Under the pieces are notes generated by a model. The model searched no databases and had not been told where the DNA came from. It saw only the letters and a list, made by a program, of their open reading frames with translations. A DNA stretch of 64,000 bases from Thermus thermophilus (GTDB lineage: Bacteria > Deinococcota > Deinococci > Deinococcales > Thermaceae), in contig NZ_AP025158.1 in NCBI RefSeq assembly GCF_019974155.1, positions 558,001 through 622,000 of the forward strand. The letters run 5' to 3'. Numbering within the stretch: the stretch's first letter is position 1; every line of letters begins with the position of its first letter. Position numbers and translations under genes: made by a program. Below, one piece after another: positions 15,745-25,881 of the stretch.

Positions 15745-16734
15745 TTACTTGACCAGGCCCTTCTCCTTCAGGTAGCGCTCCGCCCCGGGGTGGAAGGGGA
15801 TGGGGAGCTTGCCGTAGAGCTTGGCGGCGGCCTCGAGGCTCGTGTCCTTGGCGGCGGCCACGGCGGTGCGCAGGGTGTCCAGGTTCTCAAAGGTGGCCTT
15901 CATGATGGCGTAGGCGGCTTCGGCGGGGAGGGTGTCCGGGCAAACCAGGATGTTCCCCGTGGCCAGGCCCGGAACGTCGGTGCGGGTGTTGTAGACGCCC
16001 TTGGGCACCTTGTAGGGCTCCACCAGGCCGGGGAACCTCTTCATGGCCACCTGGGCCGTGGTGCTCTTGGGGTCTATGGGGACGAGGTGGATGCGGTCCC
16101 CTTTGCGGGCCAGGGTCTGGGAGAGCTCCACGATGGAGCTCGTGGGCACGCCCCCCACCCAGAAGAAGGCGTCCAGGGTGCCCTCGGCCAGGGCCTTAGC
16201 CCCCTCGGCCACGGGCAGGCGCTCCCGCTTGGCGAAGCTCTCCGGCTTTACCCCTGCTCCCTGGAGAACCAGAAGGGCCAGGTTCTCGGTGCTGGAGCCG
16301 GGCTGGCCCGTGGAGACCCGCTTCCCCTTGAGGTCCTGCACCACCTTGATCCCGGACTTCTCCGTGGTCACCAGGTGGATGAAGGAGGGGTACATGTAGA
16401 AGAGGACCCGCTGGTTCTTGGCCGGGCGTTCTTTGAAGCGGGGCTCTTCCCCGGTGTAGGCCACGTAGGCGGAGTCCGTGGTGGTGAGGGCGCAGTAGAA
16501 GGTGTTCGCCTGGGGGTTGGTGCGGTCGCGGAGGAGCTGGAGGTTGTCGTAGGAGCCTCCGGTCTGCACCGGCTGGGCCTCCACCGCCCCCGCCTTGTTG
16601 AGGATGTCCGCCAGGGCGGTGCCGTAGTAGAAGAACACGCCCCCGGTGCTGCCCGTGCCGATGACCACCTTGGGCTTCTGGGCGAGGGCTGGGGCCAGGA
16701 GAAGCAGGGCCAAGAGGATAAGGCTTCGCTTCAT
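15745..16734 (-). CDS. TAXI-family TRAP transporter solute-binding protein 2
   Basis: 329 aa from ATG 16734 (GGGAGGTGAG just upstream); a start five codons earlier is possible but lacks a site. Signal peptide residues 1-18, cut near ALAQ. The mature protein mirrors binding protein 1: VVIGTGSTGGVFFYYGTALADIL, LKGKRVSTGQPGSSTENLALLVLQGAG and DAFFWVGGVPTSSIVELS. It is the first gene of the TRAP operon and has the best promoter there. Two binding proteins for one permease suggest two substrates or two affinities for one porter. Confidence 0.94.
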   Translation of the reverse strand: MKRSLILLALLLLAPALAQKPKVVIGTGSTGGVFFYYGTALADILNKAGAVEAQPVQTGGSYDNLQLLRDRTNPQANTFYCALTTTDSAYVAYTGEEPRFKERPAKNQRVLFYMYPSFIHLVTTEKSGIKVVQDLKGKRVSTGQPGSSTENLALLVLQGAGVKPESFAKRERLPVAEGAKALAEGTLDAFFWVGGVPTSSIVELSQTLARKGDRIHLVPIDPKSTTAQVAMKRFPGLVEPYKVPKGVYNTRTDVPGLATGNILVCPDTLPAEAAYAIMKATFENLDTLRTAVAAAKDTSLEAAAKLYGKLPIPFHPGAERYLKEKGLVK

Positions 16735-16763
16735 GCTCACCTCCCGCATACGTTTGCGCCCCT

Positions 16764-16792
16764 AACCTACCCCGGCCCCGGGCCCCTGTCAA
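16764..16792 (-). promoter_or_regulatory. Promoter of the TRAP operon
   Basis: On the minus strand a consensus TTGACA (16792-16787) is followed after 17 bp by TAGGTT (16769-16764). The TAG of this -10 is the stop codon of the upstream M50 protease gene. The predicted 5' UTR is about 22 nt. Confidence 0.7.
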
Positions 16793-17879
16793 GGGAGGAA
16801 AGGCCCAGAAGCCTCGCCTGGAAGGCCCTGAGGAGATCGGTCTTGCTGAGGACGCCCACCAGCCGCCCTTCCTCCAGGACGAGGGCCCTGGCGTACCCCC
16901 GCTCGGCCATGCGCTCCAGGGCGCTTAGGGCCGTGTCCTCGGGGGAGAGGAAGAGGGGAGGCTGGAGGTAGCGCGCTACGGGGGCCCTGGGGTCGGCCCC
17001 TTCCAGCCCCTCCAGCCCCACCACGCCCAAGACCCGCCCCTCTTCCACCACGGGGAAGCCGGAGACCTTGTGGAGGAGGGAGCGTTCCAGGAGCTCGGCC
17101 ACGGTGAGGCTTGGGGGAAGGGCGATGGGGTCTTGGGTCATCAGGTCCTTCACCTTCAGGCCCTCCAGGGCCTGGGCCAGGAGGGTGGCCTCGGCGTCGG
17201 CCCTCGAGGCCATGTAGACGAAGAAGGCGATGAGGACGAGGAGGGGGTTCAGGGCGAGGAGGCCGAAGAGGCCGAGGGCCCAGGCCAGGGCCTGGCTCAG
17301 GGCCACGGCCTGGCGCGTGGCCTGGGGGTAAGGCTTCCTCAGGGCGAGGAGGGCCCGGTAGACCCTCCCGCCATCCAGGGGCAGGGCGGGGAGGAGGTTG
17401 AAGAGGGCGAGGCCCAGGTTCACCAGGGCGAGGTAGCGGCCGAGGAAGCCCAAGGCCCCCGCCTCCCAGGGGAGGGCCCGGAAGAGGAGGAAGAGGAAGA
17501 GGCTCACCAGAGGCCCCGCCAAGGCGATGACGAGCTCCTTCACCGGCTCCCTGGGGATCCTTTCCATCTGGGCCACGCCGCCCAGGAGCCAGAGGGTGAT
17601 GCGCCGCGTCGCCACCCCGTACCGCCTCGCCGCCAGGGCGTGGCCGACCTCGTGGAGGAGGACGGAGAGGAAGAGGCCCGTGGCGGCGAGGAGGCCGAGG
17701 AGGAAGGGGTAGGGGCCCTGGAGGAGGCGGGGGTCCTCGGGGAGGCCGAGGAGGGCGAAGTAGTGGGGCAGGTTCCGCCCGATGTACAGGGCCCACAAGG
17801 GGAGGACGAGGAGGAAGGAGAGGTCCAGGTGGACGGGGATCCCCGCCAGGCGGAAGAGGAAGATCCCGTGCTGGAACAC
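16767..17879 (-). CDS. M50 (site-2 protease family) membrane metalloprotease with two CBS domains
   Basis: 370 aa. The membrane core (residues 1-220) carries the zinc motif H76-E-V-G-H80 in a transmembrane segment and the partner motif NLLPALPLDGG near 160-170, whose Asp is the third ligand. The C-terminal 130 residues are a CBS pair (VKDLMTQDPIALPP... and RYLQPPLFLSPEDTALSALERMAERGYARALV) that usually binds adenine nucleotides and gates the protease. Proteases of this group cut membrane-bound regulators; no target is evident here. The GTG start at 17879 lies 5 bp after TATACT. Confidence 0.93.
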   Translation of the reverse strand: MFQHGIFLFRLAGIPVHLDLSFLLVLPLWALYIGRNLPHYFALLGLPEDPRLLQGPYPFLLGLLAATGLFLSVLLHEVGHALAARRYGVATRRITLWLLGGVAQMERIPREPVKELVIALAGPLVSLFLFLLFRALPWEAGALGFLGRYLALVNLGLALFNLLPALPLDGGRVYRALLALRKPYPQATRQAVALSQALAWALGLFGLLALNPLLVLIAFFVYMASRADAEATLLAQALEGLKVKDLMTQDPIALPPSLTVAELLERSLLHKVSGFPVVEEGRVLGVVGLEGLEGADPRAPVARYLQPPLFLSPEDTALSALERMAERGYARALVLEEGRLVGVLSKTDLLRAFQARLLGLSSLDRGPGPG

Positions 17880-17884
17880 ACCTC

Positions 17885-17890
17885 AGTATA
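17885..17890 (-). promoter_or_regulatory. -10 element of the M50 protease gene
   Basis: TATACT on the minus strand, followed by GAGGT and then the GTG start. The spacing puts the transcription start at or next to the start codon. Confidence 0.5.
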
Positions 17891-17916
17891 GGGGCGGGTG
17901 GGGCGCGGGGGTGTAA

Positions 17917-17940
17917 TGACCGGTCAGTCAGAGTTAGCAT
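17917..17940 (+). promoter_or_regulatory. MFS gene promoter with a TetR-like operator
   Basis: The perfect 10-bp palindrome TGACCGGTCA (17917-17926) is followed directly by GTCA. It sits between the expected -35 position and the -10 TAGCAT (17935-17940), which is 6 bp before the GTG start. A dyad of this type inside the promoter spacer is typical of TetR-family repressor sites on exporter genes. No tetR-like gene is in the window. Confidence 0.5.
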
Positions 17941-17946
17941 GGAGGG

Positions 17947-19146
17947 GTGTTGGCGCTTGCCCTCCTCAAAGACCCCGGGTACCGGAGCTACTGGCTCGCC
18001 CTCTTCGCCTCCCAGATGGGCACCTGGATGCAGGCCGCGGCCCAGGGCTGGCTCGTCCTGCTCCTTACGGGAAGCGCCGAGCGGCTCGGCCTCGTGGTGG
18101 CCCTCCAGTTTCTGCCCTCCCTCCTCTTTTCCCTGCCCGCCGGGGTCCTGGCGGACCGCTACCCCAAGCGGGACCTCCTCCGCTTCACCCAGGGGGGGAT
18201 GACCCTCCTCGCCCTGGCCATGGCCTTCTTGGTCTACACGGGCTGGGTGCGGTACGGGCACGTCCTCCTCTTCGCCTTCCTCTACGGGGCCTTAAACGCC
18301 ATGGACCAGCCCGTGCGCCAGAGCTTCACCGTGGAGCTCGCGGGGAAGGAGCGCTACCCCGGGGCCATCGCCTTGAACTCCTTCGGCTTCAACACGAGCC
18401 GCCTCGTGGGGCCCGCCGTCGCGGGCTTCCTCATCGCCTTCTACGGCGTGGGGGCCGCTTACCTCGCCAACGCCCTGTCCTTCCTGCCCATCCTCTGGGT
18501 GCTCTCCCGCCTGCCTAAAGGCGAGGGGAACGGGGCCGTCCAGGGACGCTGGTGGACGGAGGCCCTGGAGGGGATCCGGTTCGTCCTGGGGCATCCTGTG
18601 GTGCGGCGGGTGGTGGGCTTGGTCCTCTTCGCCACCCTTTTGGGCATGAACTTCCAGACCCTGGTGCCGGCCTACGCCCGCCTCGTCCTCGGGCTTTCCG
18701 CCACGGGGTACGGCTTCCTCCTCTCCAGCGTGGGCGTGGGGGCGATCCTCGCCGCCTTGGTCATGGCCTTCACCGGCAGGCCCAGGCCCTGGCGCCTCGT
18801 CCTCGGCCTCTTCGCCCTGGCCCTGGCCCACCTGGGCCTCGCCCTGAAGCTTCCCGGCCTCGTGCCCCTCTTCCTCGCCGTGGGGGGCTTCGGGATGATC
18901 TCCGTCCTCATCAACGCCAACACCCTGGTGCAGCTCTCCGTGCCCGATCGGCTTCGGGGCCGGGTCATGGCCGTCTACAGCCTGGTGATGCTGGGCACGG
19001 GACCCTTGGGCGCCTACCTCACGGGCTTCCTCTTTGAGGCCCTGGGGGGGCGGAGGGCGGCGCTCGTCCTGGGGCTTGCCCTCCTCGCCGTGGGGGCCTT
19101 CCACCTCCTCCGCCCCTGGCCTAAGGACGCCAGTCCTCGGGCCTAG
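17947..19146 (+). CDS. MFS transporter, enterobactin-exporter/multidrug type
   Basis: 399 aa, about 12 predicted transmembrane segments. The loop between TM2 and TM3 reads [15 protein letters not shown], the MFS signature. [34 protein letters not shown] and [14 protein letters not shown] match the EntS-like exporter subgroup, and the second half repeats the motif in [13 protein letters not shown]. The start GTG 17947 is 6 bp after a TAGCAT -10 and has no separate leader. A TetR-type palindrome in the promoter suggests induction by the exported compound. The end overlaps wecB tail to tail by 26 bp. Confidence 0.9.
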   Translation: MLALALLKDPGYRSYWLALFASQMGTWMQAAAQGWLVLLLTGSAERLGLVVALQFLPSLLFSLPAGVLADRYPKRDLLRFTQGGMTLLALAMAFLVYTGWVRYGHVLLFAFLYGALNAMDQPVRQSFTVELAGKERYPGAIALNSFGFNTSRLVGPAVAGFLIAFYGVGAAYLANALSFLPILWVLSRLPKGEGNGAVQGRWWTEALEGIRFVLGHPVVRRVVGLVLFATLLGMNFQTLVPAYARLVLGLSATGYGFLLSSVGVGAILAALVMAFTGRPRPWRLVLGLFALALAHLGLALKLPGLVPLFLAVGGFGMISVLINANTLVQLSVPDRLRGRVMAVYSLVMLGTGPLGAYLTGFLFEALGGRRAALVLGLALLAVGAFHLLRPWPKDASPRA

Positions 19147-20239
19147 GCCCAAGGCCCAACCGCCAGGCCACGCCCCTCGCCACCCTGAGCCCCGCCTTCC
19201 CGTCCCCATAGGGGTTCTTGGCCTTTCGCATGCGGGAAAGCTCCTCCGGGTTTTCCAAAAGCCCCTTCACCACGCGGTAGACCCCTTCGGGGTCGGTGCC
19301 CGCGAGCTTAAGGATCCCGGCCTTAAGCCCTTCGGGCCTCTCCGTGACGTTCCTCAGGACCACCACGGGCACCCCCAGGGCCGCCCCCTCTTCCTGAAGC
19401 CCCCCGGAGTCCGTGACGAGGAGGAGGCTCGCCCTCATGAGGGCCGCCATGGAGCCGTACTCCAGGGGGTCCAGGAGCACGAAGTTCCTCACCCCCTTGA
19501 GCACCGGGAAGACCGCCTCCCGCACCACGGGGTTCAGGTGCACCGGGTAGACGAAGGTGAGGTGGGGAAAGGCCTCGGCCACCCTTTTGAGGGCCTGGGC
19601 GAGCTGGGGGAGGAGGGGCCAGTTCTCCCGGCGGTGCATGGTCACGGTCACGTAGGGCCCCTCGGGCAGCCCCTCGGGAAGCCGCCCGAGCTTGGCGGCC
19701 AGGAGCACCGCGTCCACCCCGGTCTGGCCCGTGACCAGGATCCCCTCCTCCCGCTTCCCCTCCTTGAGGAGGTTCGCCTTGGCGAGGGGGGTGGGGGCGA
19801 AGTCCAGGTCGGTGAGGACGTCGGTGAGGCGGCGGTTCGCCTCCTCGGGGAAGGGCTCCTTGAGGTTGCCGCTCCTTAGGCCCGCCTCCACGTGGCCCAC
19901 GGGGATCCCTTCCAGAAAGGCCGCCCAGGCCACGGCGAAGGTGGTGAGGGTGTCCCCGTGGACGAGGACGTAGTCCGCCGCCATCTCCTTGAGGGCCCGG
20001 GCCGCCTGGGGGAGGATGCGGGCGGCGAGGTCGGGGAGGGCCTGGCGCTCCTGCATCACGTCCAGGTTTCGGTCCTCCTGGACCCCGAAGAGGCTTAAGG
20101 CCTGCCGCAGTTGCTCCCGGTGCTGGCCCGTGAGGAGGACGAGGGGCTTCAGGCCCGGGATCTCCTTGAGGGCCAGGTACACGGGGGCCATCTTGGTGGC
20201 CTCGGGCCGCGTGCCGAAGGCGAGGACCACCCGCTTCAT
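19121..20239 (-). CDS. wecB: UDP-N-acetylglucosamine 2-epimerase (non-hydrolysing)
   Basis: 372 aa from ATG 20239 (GGAGGGGGGA upstream, and ATGA overlap with the stop of the transferase gene). The GT-B fold shows [14 protein letters not shown] at the start, [29 protein letters not shown] and [28 protein letters not shown], the last of which binds UDP. It interconverts UDP-GlcNAc and UDP-ManNAc for cell-envelope polysaccharide. It follows the WecA-type transferase gene, so the pair plausibly starts a ManNAc/GlcNAc-containing surface polymer. Confidence 0.95.
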   Translation of the reverse strand: MKRVVLAFGTRPEATKMAPVYLALKEIPGLKPLVLLTGQHREQLRQALSLFGVQEDRNLDVMQERQALPDLAARILPQAARALKEMAADYVLVHGDTLTTFAVAWAAFLEGIPVGHVEAGLRSGNLKEPFPEEANRRLTDVLTDLDFAPTPLAKANLLKEGKREEGILVTGQTGVDAVLLAAKLGRLPEGLPEGPYVTVTMHRRENWPLLPQLAQALKRVAEAFPHLTFVYPVHLNPVVREAVFPVLKGVRNFVLLDPLEYGSMAALMRASLLLVTDSGGLQEEGAALGVPVVVLRNVTERPEGLKAGILKLAGTDPEGVYRVVKGLLENPEELSRMRKAKNPYGDGKAGLRVARGVAWRLGLGPRPEDWRP

Positions 20240-21336
20240 TCCCCCCTCCATAGCGCCCTAAGCCTCCGGTAGGTGACCCAGGCGAGGCCCAGGGAGGTAG
20301 CGAGAAGGCTCGCCAGGATGGCCTCCCAGGGCATCCCCAGGTAGATCATGGCGAGGAGGTTGAAGAAGAGGGCCGCCCCCCAGAGGAGGAAGGCCACCCG
20401 CCTCTGGGAAAGCCCCCGGGCCAGGAGCCGGTGGTGGAGGTGGTCCTTGCCGGGGGTGGAAAGGGGGTTCTGCCCCCTGAGGAGCCTCCGCACCACCACC
20501 TGGGTGGTGTCCAGTATGGGGAGGAGGAGGAAAAGCGCTGGGGGGAGGAGGCCCAAAAAGGTGGTGAGCTTGAGGTTGCCGAGGAGGGCAGTGGCGGCCA
20601 GGGTGTAGCCCAGGAAGTAGGCTCCCGCGTCCCCCAGGATGATGCGGCTCGGGTGGAGGTTGTGCCGGAGGAAGCCCAAGGAGGCCCCCGCCAGGGCGGA
20701 AAGCACCAGCGTCCCCGCCGCCCAGTAGGGGAACTGGGCGGAGACGAAAAGGAGGCTCATGGCGCTGATGTAGGCGATGCCCCCGGCGAGGCCGTCCAGG
20801 CCGTCCATGAGGTTGAGGGCGTTGGTGATGCCCACCACCCAAAGCCAGGTGAGGAAGAGGCCCAAGGCGGGGTCCAAGGGGGTGCCGAAGGCCGCCTCAA
20901 ACCGCACCCCCACGGCCACGAGGAGGAGGGCGGCCAGGGTCTGGACGAAGAGGCGAAAGAGGGGAGGAAGGCCGAACTGGTCGTCAATGAAGCCCACGAG
21001 CACGAGCCAGGCCCCGCCCAGGAGGATGGCGAGGACCTGGATGAGGACGCTTTCCACCAGGATGGGCCTTAAGAAGGCCGCCACCACCAAGGCGAGCACC
21101 ACCCCGGCGTAGACGGCGAGCCCCCCGGCGTTAGGGAGGGGCTCCCGGTTGAGCCGCCTTTCGTTGGGCAGGTCGGCCCAGCCCACCTTTAGGGCGAAGC
21201 GGCGCACGTGGGGCAGGAAGCGCCAGGTGAAGAGGAGGGCCAGGAAAAAGACGAGGAGGACGGTGAGCCAGCCTCGCCCGTAGGGGTTGGCCACGCCCAG
21301 GCGGTGGAGGAACTCCGGCAGGTCACTTGGTGCCAT
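20236..21336 (-). CDS. Undecaprenyl-phosphate GlcNAc-1-phosphate transferase-like (WecA/TagO/MraY family)
   Basis: 366 aa from ATG 21336, overlapping the upp stop by 14 bp. A polytopic membrane enzyme with all family landmarks: [15 protein letters not shown], the Mg-binding pair in [30 protein letters not shown] and the [10 protein letters not shown] loop for the sugar nucleotide. It transfers a HexNAc-1-phosphate to undecaprenyl phosphate at the inner face of the membrane. The neighbouring wecB favours a polysaccharide role over MraY, which would sit in the dcw cluster. Coupled to wecB by a 4-bp overlap. Confidence 0.92.
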   Translation of the reverse strand: MAPSDLPEFLHRLGVANPYGRGWLTVLLVFFLALLFTWRFLPHVRRFALKVGWADLPNERRLNREPLPNAGGLAVYAGVVLALVVAAFLRPILVESVLIQVLAILLGGAWLVLVGFIDDQFGLPPLFRLFVQTLAALLLVAVGVRFEAAFGTPLDPALGLFLTWLWVVGITNALNLMDGLDGLAGGIAYISAMSLLFVSAQFPYWAAGTLVLSALAGASLGFLRHNLHPSRIILGDAGAYFLGYTLAATALLGNLKLTTFLGLLPPALFLLLPILDTTQVVVRRLLRGQNPLSTPGKDHLHHRLLARGLSQRRVAFLLWGAALFFNLLAMIYLGMPWEAILASLLATSLGLAWVTYRRLRALWRGE

Positions 21337-21949
21337 AGATCCGGTCCCCAGCGTCGCCAAGGCCGGGGACGATGTAGCCGTGCTCGTTTAGGCGCTCGTC
21401 TATGGCCGCCACCACCACCTCGGTGTCGGGGTGGTCCTTGGCGATGCGCTCCAGGCCCTCGGGGGCGGCGAGGATGGCCATGAGCTTAATCCCCGTGGCC
21501 CCCCGCTCCTTGAGGAGGGAGAGGGCGTGGCTTGCGCTTCCCCCCGTGGCGAGCATGGGGTCCAGGAGGAAGACCCGCCTTTCGGCGATGTCCGGGGGGA
21601 GCTTGGCGTAGTACTGCACGGGCTTTAAGGACTCGGGGTCCCGGTAGAGGCCGATGTGCCCCACCCGGGCGTGGGGGACGAGCTTCAAAATCCCCTCCAC
21701 CATCACAAGCCCCGCCCGTAGGATGGCCACCAGGGCGAGCTTCTTGCCGGAGAGCACCTTGACCCGGGCGGGGGCGATGGGGGTTTCCACGGTGGTCTCG
21801 GTGAGCTCCAGGTCCCGCATGGCCTCGTAGGCCATGAGCATGGCGATCTCCTCGGCGAGTTCCCGGAAGTCCTTGGGCCCCGTGCGCTTGTCCCGGAGGT
21901 GGGCCAGCTTGTGCTGGACCAGGGGGTGGTCCACCAGGGTGATCCTCAT
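21323..21949 (-). CDS. upp: Uracil phosphoribosyltransferase
   Basis: 208 aa, the standard length. Motifs: AILRAG (pyrophosphate loop), the PRPP-binding [16 protein letters not shown] and the uracil-binding [13 protein letters not shown] at the C-terminus. It makes UMP from uracil and PRPP. ATG 21949 lies 10 bp after the kinase stop. Its grouping with a WecA-type transferase and wecB may simply reflect supply of UMP for UDP-sugars. Confidence 0.97.
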   Translation of the reverse strand: MRITLVDHPLVQHKLAHLRDKRTGPKDFRELAEEIAMLMAYEAMRDLELTETTVETPIAPARVKVLSGKKLALVAILRAGLVMVEGILKLVPHARVGHIGLYRDPESLKPVQYYAKLPPDIAERRVFLLDPMLATGGSASHALSLLKERGATGIKLMAILAAPEGLERIAKDHPDTEVVVAAIDERLNEHGYIVPGLGDAGDRIYGTK

Positions 21950-21959
21950 CGGCAAGAGC

Positions 21960-22799
21960 CTACCACGCCCCCCTTCGGGGGAAGAAGTCCCGGAAGAAGG
22001 CGAGGGCCTTGGGGAGCTTTTCCTCCAGGGCCTGGGGGAAGCCTTGCGGCTCCTTGGTGCGGAACCAGTGGAGGTCGTGGAGGTAGGTGAGGGGGACGTA
22101 GAAGGCGAGGCGCTCCCGGACCTCCTTGGGGTAGAGGCGGGCCATGCGGAAGAGGACGACCCGGGCGGCCTCCTCCCCAAGGAGGTCTAAGCTTCCCGTC
22201 TTCAGGAGGGCGAGGTCCCGCGCCGGGTCGTCCCCCCCGGCGCGGGCCCAGTCCACCAGGAAGACCTCGGGGCCTTCCGCCCCCGGCGCTTTGAGGAGAA
22301 GGTTTCCCGCCCAGGCGTCCCGGTGGCAGAAGCGGCGTTCCACCCCGGCGGCGAGGCCCACCTCCCGCTTCAGGGCCTGGACCAAGGAAAGGGCTTCCGG
22401 CTGGTCGTGGAGGCTTTCGGCGAAGCGTTCCAGGCGGGAAAGGAGCTCCTCTTGGGTGACCTTCCCCGGCTCGGGCAGGCGGTGGAGGGCGAGGAAGAGG
22501 TGGGAGAGGGCGGCGAGGGTTTTGGAGGTGAAGGCCTCGGGGGCAAAGGGCTTCCCGGGGAAGCGGCGGGTGACGAGGACGCCCCCCTCCGCTCCTTGGA
22601 TCACGGCGAGGACCAGGCCCCCGAAGCCTGCCCGGGCCATGCGGCGGGCCTCGAGGGCCGCCAGGTGGGCCTCCTCCTTGCGGTAGACCTTGTAAACCCG
22701 TTCGCCGTCCGTGTAGACCCGGGCCTCAAACCCGCCCAGGGGGGTGAGGCGCTTTAGGCGTTCGGGGGGGAGGAGGGCCTTGAGGGCGGCCACGGCCAC
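21960..22799 (-). CDS. Aminoglycoside/choline-phosphotransferase-like small-molecule kinase
   Basis: 279 aa. The protein-kinase-like fold is seen as a short N-lobe ([22 protein letters not shown]), the catalytic loop [13 protein letters not shown] and the metal-binding [19 protein letters not shown]. Members phosphorylate small metabolites (choline, homoserine, sugars, drugs); the substrate is unknown. I place the start at GTG 22799 because TAGAAT lies exactly 7 bp upstream. It heads an apparent operon with upp, the transferase gene and wecB. The next GTG (22793) is an alternative. Confidence 0.82.
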   Translation of the reverse strand: MAVAALKALLPPERLKRLTPLGGFEARVYTDGERVYKVYRKEEAHLAALEARRMARAGFGGLVLAVIQGAEGGVLVTRRFPGKPFAPEAFTSKTLAALSHLFLALHRLPEPGKVTQEELLSRLERFAESLHDQPEALSLVQALKREVGLAAGVERRFCHRDAWAGNLLLKAPGAEGPEVFLVDWARAGGDDPARDLALLKTGSLDLLGEEAARVVLFRMARLYPKEVRERLAFYVPLTYLHDLHWFRTKEPQGFPQALEEKLPKALAFFRDFFPRRGAW

Positions 22800-22817
22800 G
22801 GGGCTTATTCTAGCCTT
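22800..22817. promoter_or_regulatory. Minimal divergent leaderless promoter, kinase / radical SAM
   Basis: The 18-bp spacer is centred on TATTCTA (22806-22812). TATTCT on the plus strand is 6 bp before the radical SAM ATG; the overlapping TAGAAT on the minus strand is 7 bp before the kinase GTG. The geometry equals that of 9439-9456. Confidence 0.65.
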
Positions 22818-23891
22818 ATGGAGCTCCTCCGGCCCGAGGCCACGGTCCTCTCCCTGGGGAGGTGGGTCCTCTCCTTTGACCGGGAGGGAAGGCCCTACCA
22901 CTACTTCCGCGAGGGGAAGACCTACAAGCGCGCCTTGGACGGAAGCCTCCACCTCCGCTACCGGGAAGGGGAGAGGAGGCGGAGGAAGCTTCCCCCGGAG
23001 GAGGCCCTTGGGGTCTACCGGGAGGTCCTGGACCTGGCCGAGGCCCACCTGCGGGACGAAGGGCGGCGGGAGGAGGTGCTCCGCTGGACCCCGGAAGCCC
23101 TCCTGGACCCCACGCCCTACCGCAGGGCCTACGCCTGGCCCATAAGCATCCTTCCCCCCGACGCCTACCTCGCCGTGGTCCTCCAGGCCACCACGGGGTG
23201 CACCTGGAACCGCTGCGCCTTCTGTAGCTTTTACCAGGACCGCCCCTTCCAAAAGCGGACCCCCGAGGCCTTCCGGGAGCACATCGGGGCCGTATTGGCC
23301 CTGCTTGGGCGGGGCAGGCTTCTTCGGCGCGGGGTCTTCCTGGCAGACGGGAACGCCCTCGCCCTTTCCGAGCCCCTCCTTCCCCTCCTGGAGCTTGTGC
23401 GGGACCACTTTCCCGGGGAGCCCGTGATGGGGTTTTTGGACCTCTTCACCGGCCTCAAGAAGGCCCCTTCCTGGTGGGAAAGGCTTGGGGCCTTGGGCCT
23501 GAAGCGGGTCTACATCGGCCTGGAGACGGGGCACGCCCCCCTCCTCGCCCTCCTCCGGAAGCCCGGCCACCCCAAGGAGGTCCTGCCCCTGGTCCGGGCG
23601 TTGAAGGCGGCGGGGCTTTCCCTGGGGGTGATCCTCATGGTGGGGGCAGGGGGAAGGGCCTTCGCCGAGGCCCACTTCCGGGAAAGCCTCGCCCTCCTCG
23701 CCGAGCTTCCTCTGGGGAGAGAGGACGTGGTCTACCTCTCCCCCTTCCGGGAAGACCCCGGCACCCCCTACGCCGCCCTCGGCCTGGAGCCCTTGGAGGA
23801 CCTCGAGGGGGAACTCCAAAGGTGGGCCCAGGCGGTGCGCCGCCTCGGCTTCAGGGCCTCCCGGTACGAGATCCGGGAGTTCCTCTACTGA
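22818..23891 (+). CDS. Radical SAM protein with CX4CX2C cluster motif
   Basis: 357 aa. The [4Fe-4S]-binding motif is C128-TWNR-C133-AF-C136, i.e. CX4CX2C rather than the usual CX3CX2C. A GLETGH-like SAM-binding strand (KRVYIGLETGHAPLL) and a Gly-rich GVILMVGAGGRAFAE follow, so a TIM-barrel radical SAM domain is supported. The N-terminal 110 residues (basic, REGERRRRK) are not recognised. It resembles uncharacterised Elp3/HemN-like radical SAM proteins that share the C-x-W-N-x-C-x-F-C variant. The reaction is unknown. Predicted leaderless from ATG 22818. Confidence 0.85.
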   Translation: MELLRPEATVLSLGRWVLSFDREGRPYHYFREGKTYKRALDGSLHLRYREGERRRRKLPPEEALGVYREVLDLAEAHLRDEGRREEVLRWTPEALLDPTPYRRAYAWPISILPPDAYLAVVLQATTGCTWNRCAFCSFYQDRPFQKRTPEAFREHIGAVLALLGRGRLLRRGVFLADGNALALSEPLLPLLELVRDHFPGEPVMGFLDLFTGLKKAPSWWERLGALGLKRVYIGLETGHAPLLALLRKPGHPKEVLPLVRALKAAGLSLGVILMVGAGGRAFAEAHFRESLALLAELPLGREDVVYLSPFREDPGTPYAALGLEPLEDLEGELQRWAQAVRRLGFRASRYEIREFLY

Positions 23892-24091
23892 ACCTCCAAC
23901 TCCCCCTTCTCCGCAAGGAAGCCCGCCTCCTTGTGGCTCCCGTCGCAGAAGGGCTTCTCTCGGGACCGGCCGCAGCGGCAGAGGGCAAGCTTGGCCCGCT
24001 CCAGGCGCCTTTCCTCCCCGTTCCACCGGAAGGGGGTCCCCTCCGGAAGGTCCAGGACGTAAGGACCGTTTTCCCGAAAGCGGAGGCGCAT
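23885..24091 (-). CDS. CDGSH-type iron-sulfur protein
   Basis: 68 aa with a single CDGSH motif: C38-x-C40, C49-D-G-S-H53. This 3Cys-1His set binds a labile [2Fe-2S] cluster, as in mitoNEET-type proteins that pass electrons or clusters. No transmembrane anchor, so it is cytosolic. Its tail overlaps the radical SAM gene by 7 bp. A -10 TAGCAT lies 6 bp before the ATG, with GGAGGT filling the gap. Confidence 0.92.
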   Translation of the reverse strand: MRLRFRENGPYVLDLPEGTPFRWNGEERRLERAKLALCRCGRSREKPFCDGSHKEAGFLAEKGELEVQ

Positions 24092-24103
24092 ACCTCCATG
24101 CTA
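24092..24103 (-). promoter_or_regulatory. -10 element of the CDGSH gene
   Basis: TAGCAT (24103-24098), then GGAGGT, then ATG 24091. If transcription starts about 7 bp after the -10, the GGAGGT is not in the mRNA. Confidence 0.5.
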
Positions 24104-24164
24104 CCCCTTCCTGCTATCCTGGGAAGGATGGGCCCGGGATCCCCCCGGTCGCCCGGGAGGTGCT

Positions 24165-25487
<1,323 letters not shown>

Positions 25488-25496
25488 GAGGCGGTT

Positions 25497-25829
25497 GTGG
25501 CGAGGCTTCTCCCCCTCTTCCTTGGGGCCGCCCTCTTCCTCCTCCTCGTCGTCACCTTCCGCTTCACGCCCCTGGGCTTCGTTTTGGCCTTGCTGGGCGG
25601 GGCCTTGGGCTACCTCGGGCTAGGGCGGTGGCAGGGGCGCCTCCTCGCCCGGGGGCCTTCTCCCCAGGCCCTGGAGCGGCTCGCCATGAAGGAGGCTTGG
25701 AGGCGGGGGGGGCTTCTAAGGCCTCAGGACCTTGCCCCCTTCCTCCCCGAGGCCGAGGCCAGGGCCCTTCTTGAAGGGCTTGCCCAGAGGGGCTTTTGCC
25801 GGAGAGAGGGGGAAGGCTTCCGGTTCTGA
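25497..25829 (+). CDS. Small membrane protein, unknown function
   Basis: 110 aa from GTG 25497 (AGGAGG 5 nt upstream). Two hydrophobic helices fill residues 4-42, followed by a charged, helical, Leu-rich C-terminal part (EAEARALLEGLAQRGFCRREGEGF) that looks like a small winged-helix or helical hairpin. Not recognised as a known family. The tight spacing after miaB indicates co-expression. Confidence 0.7.
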   Translation: MARLLPLFLGAALFLLLVVTFRFTPLGFVLALLGGALGYLGLGRWQGRLLARGPSPQALERLAMKEAWRRGGLLRPQDLAPFLPEAEARALLEGLAQRGFCRREGEGFRF

Positions 25830-25881
25830 GCCCCGGCTTGCGCCTGGGCGAGGTCCGGCCCCGGAGGGCAAGGGGGTTGCC

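Noticed and set aside
20236-21336. MraY for peptidoglycan synthesis
   Set aside because: The motifs fit the wider family, but the neighbours are wecB and upp rather than mur genes, favouring a polysaccharide-initiating transferase.
22800-24026. Minus-strand extension of the kinase frame over the radical SAM gene
   Set aside because: Kinase homology starts at 22799 and a -10 element lies at that point. The upstream part is antisense shadow.
25732-25881. N-terminal 50 codons of the FAD oxidoreductase frame
   Set aside because: Pro/Arg-rich shadow of the preceding small membrane-protein gene. The Rossmann motif begins right after GTG 25882.
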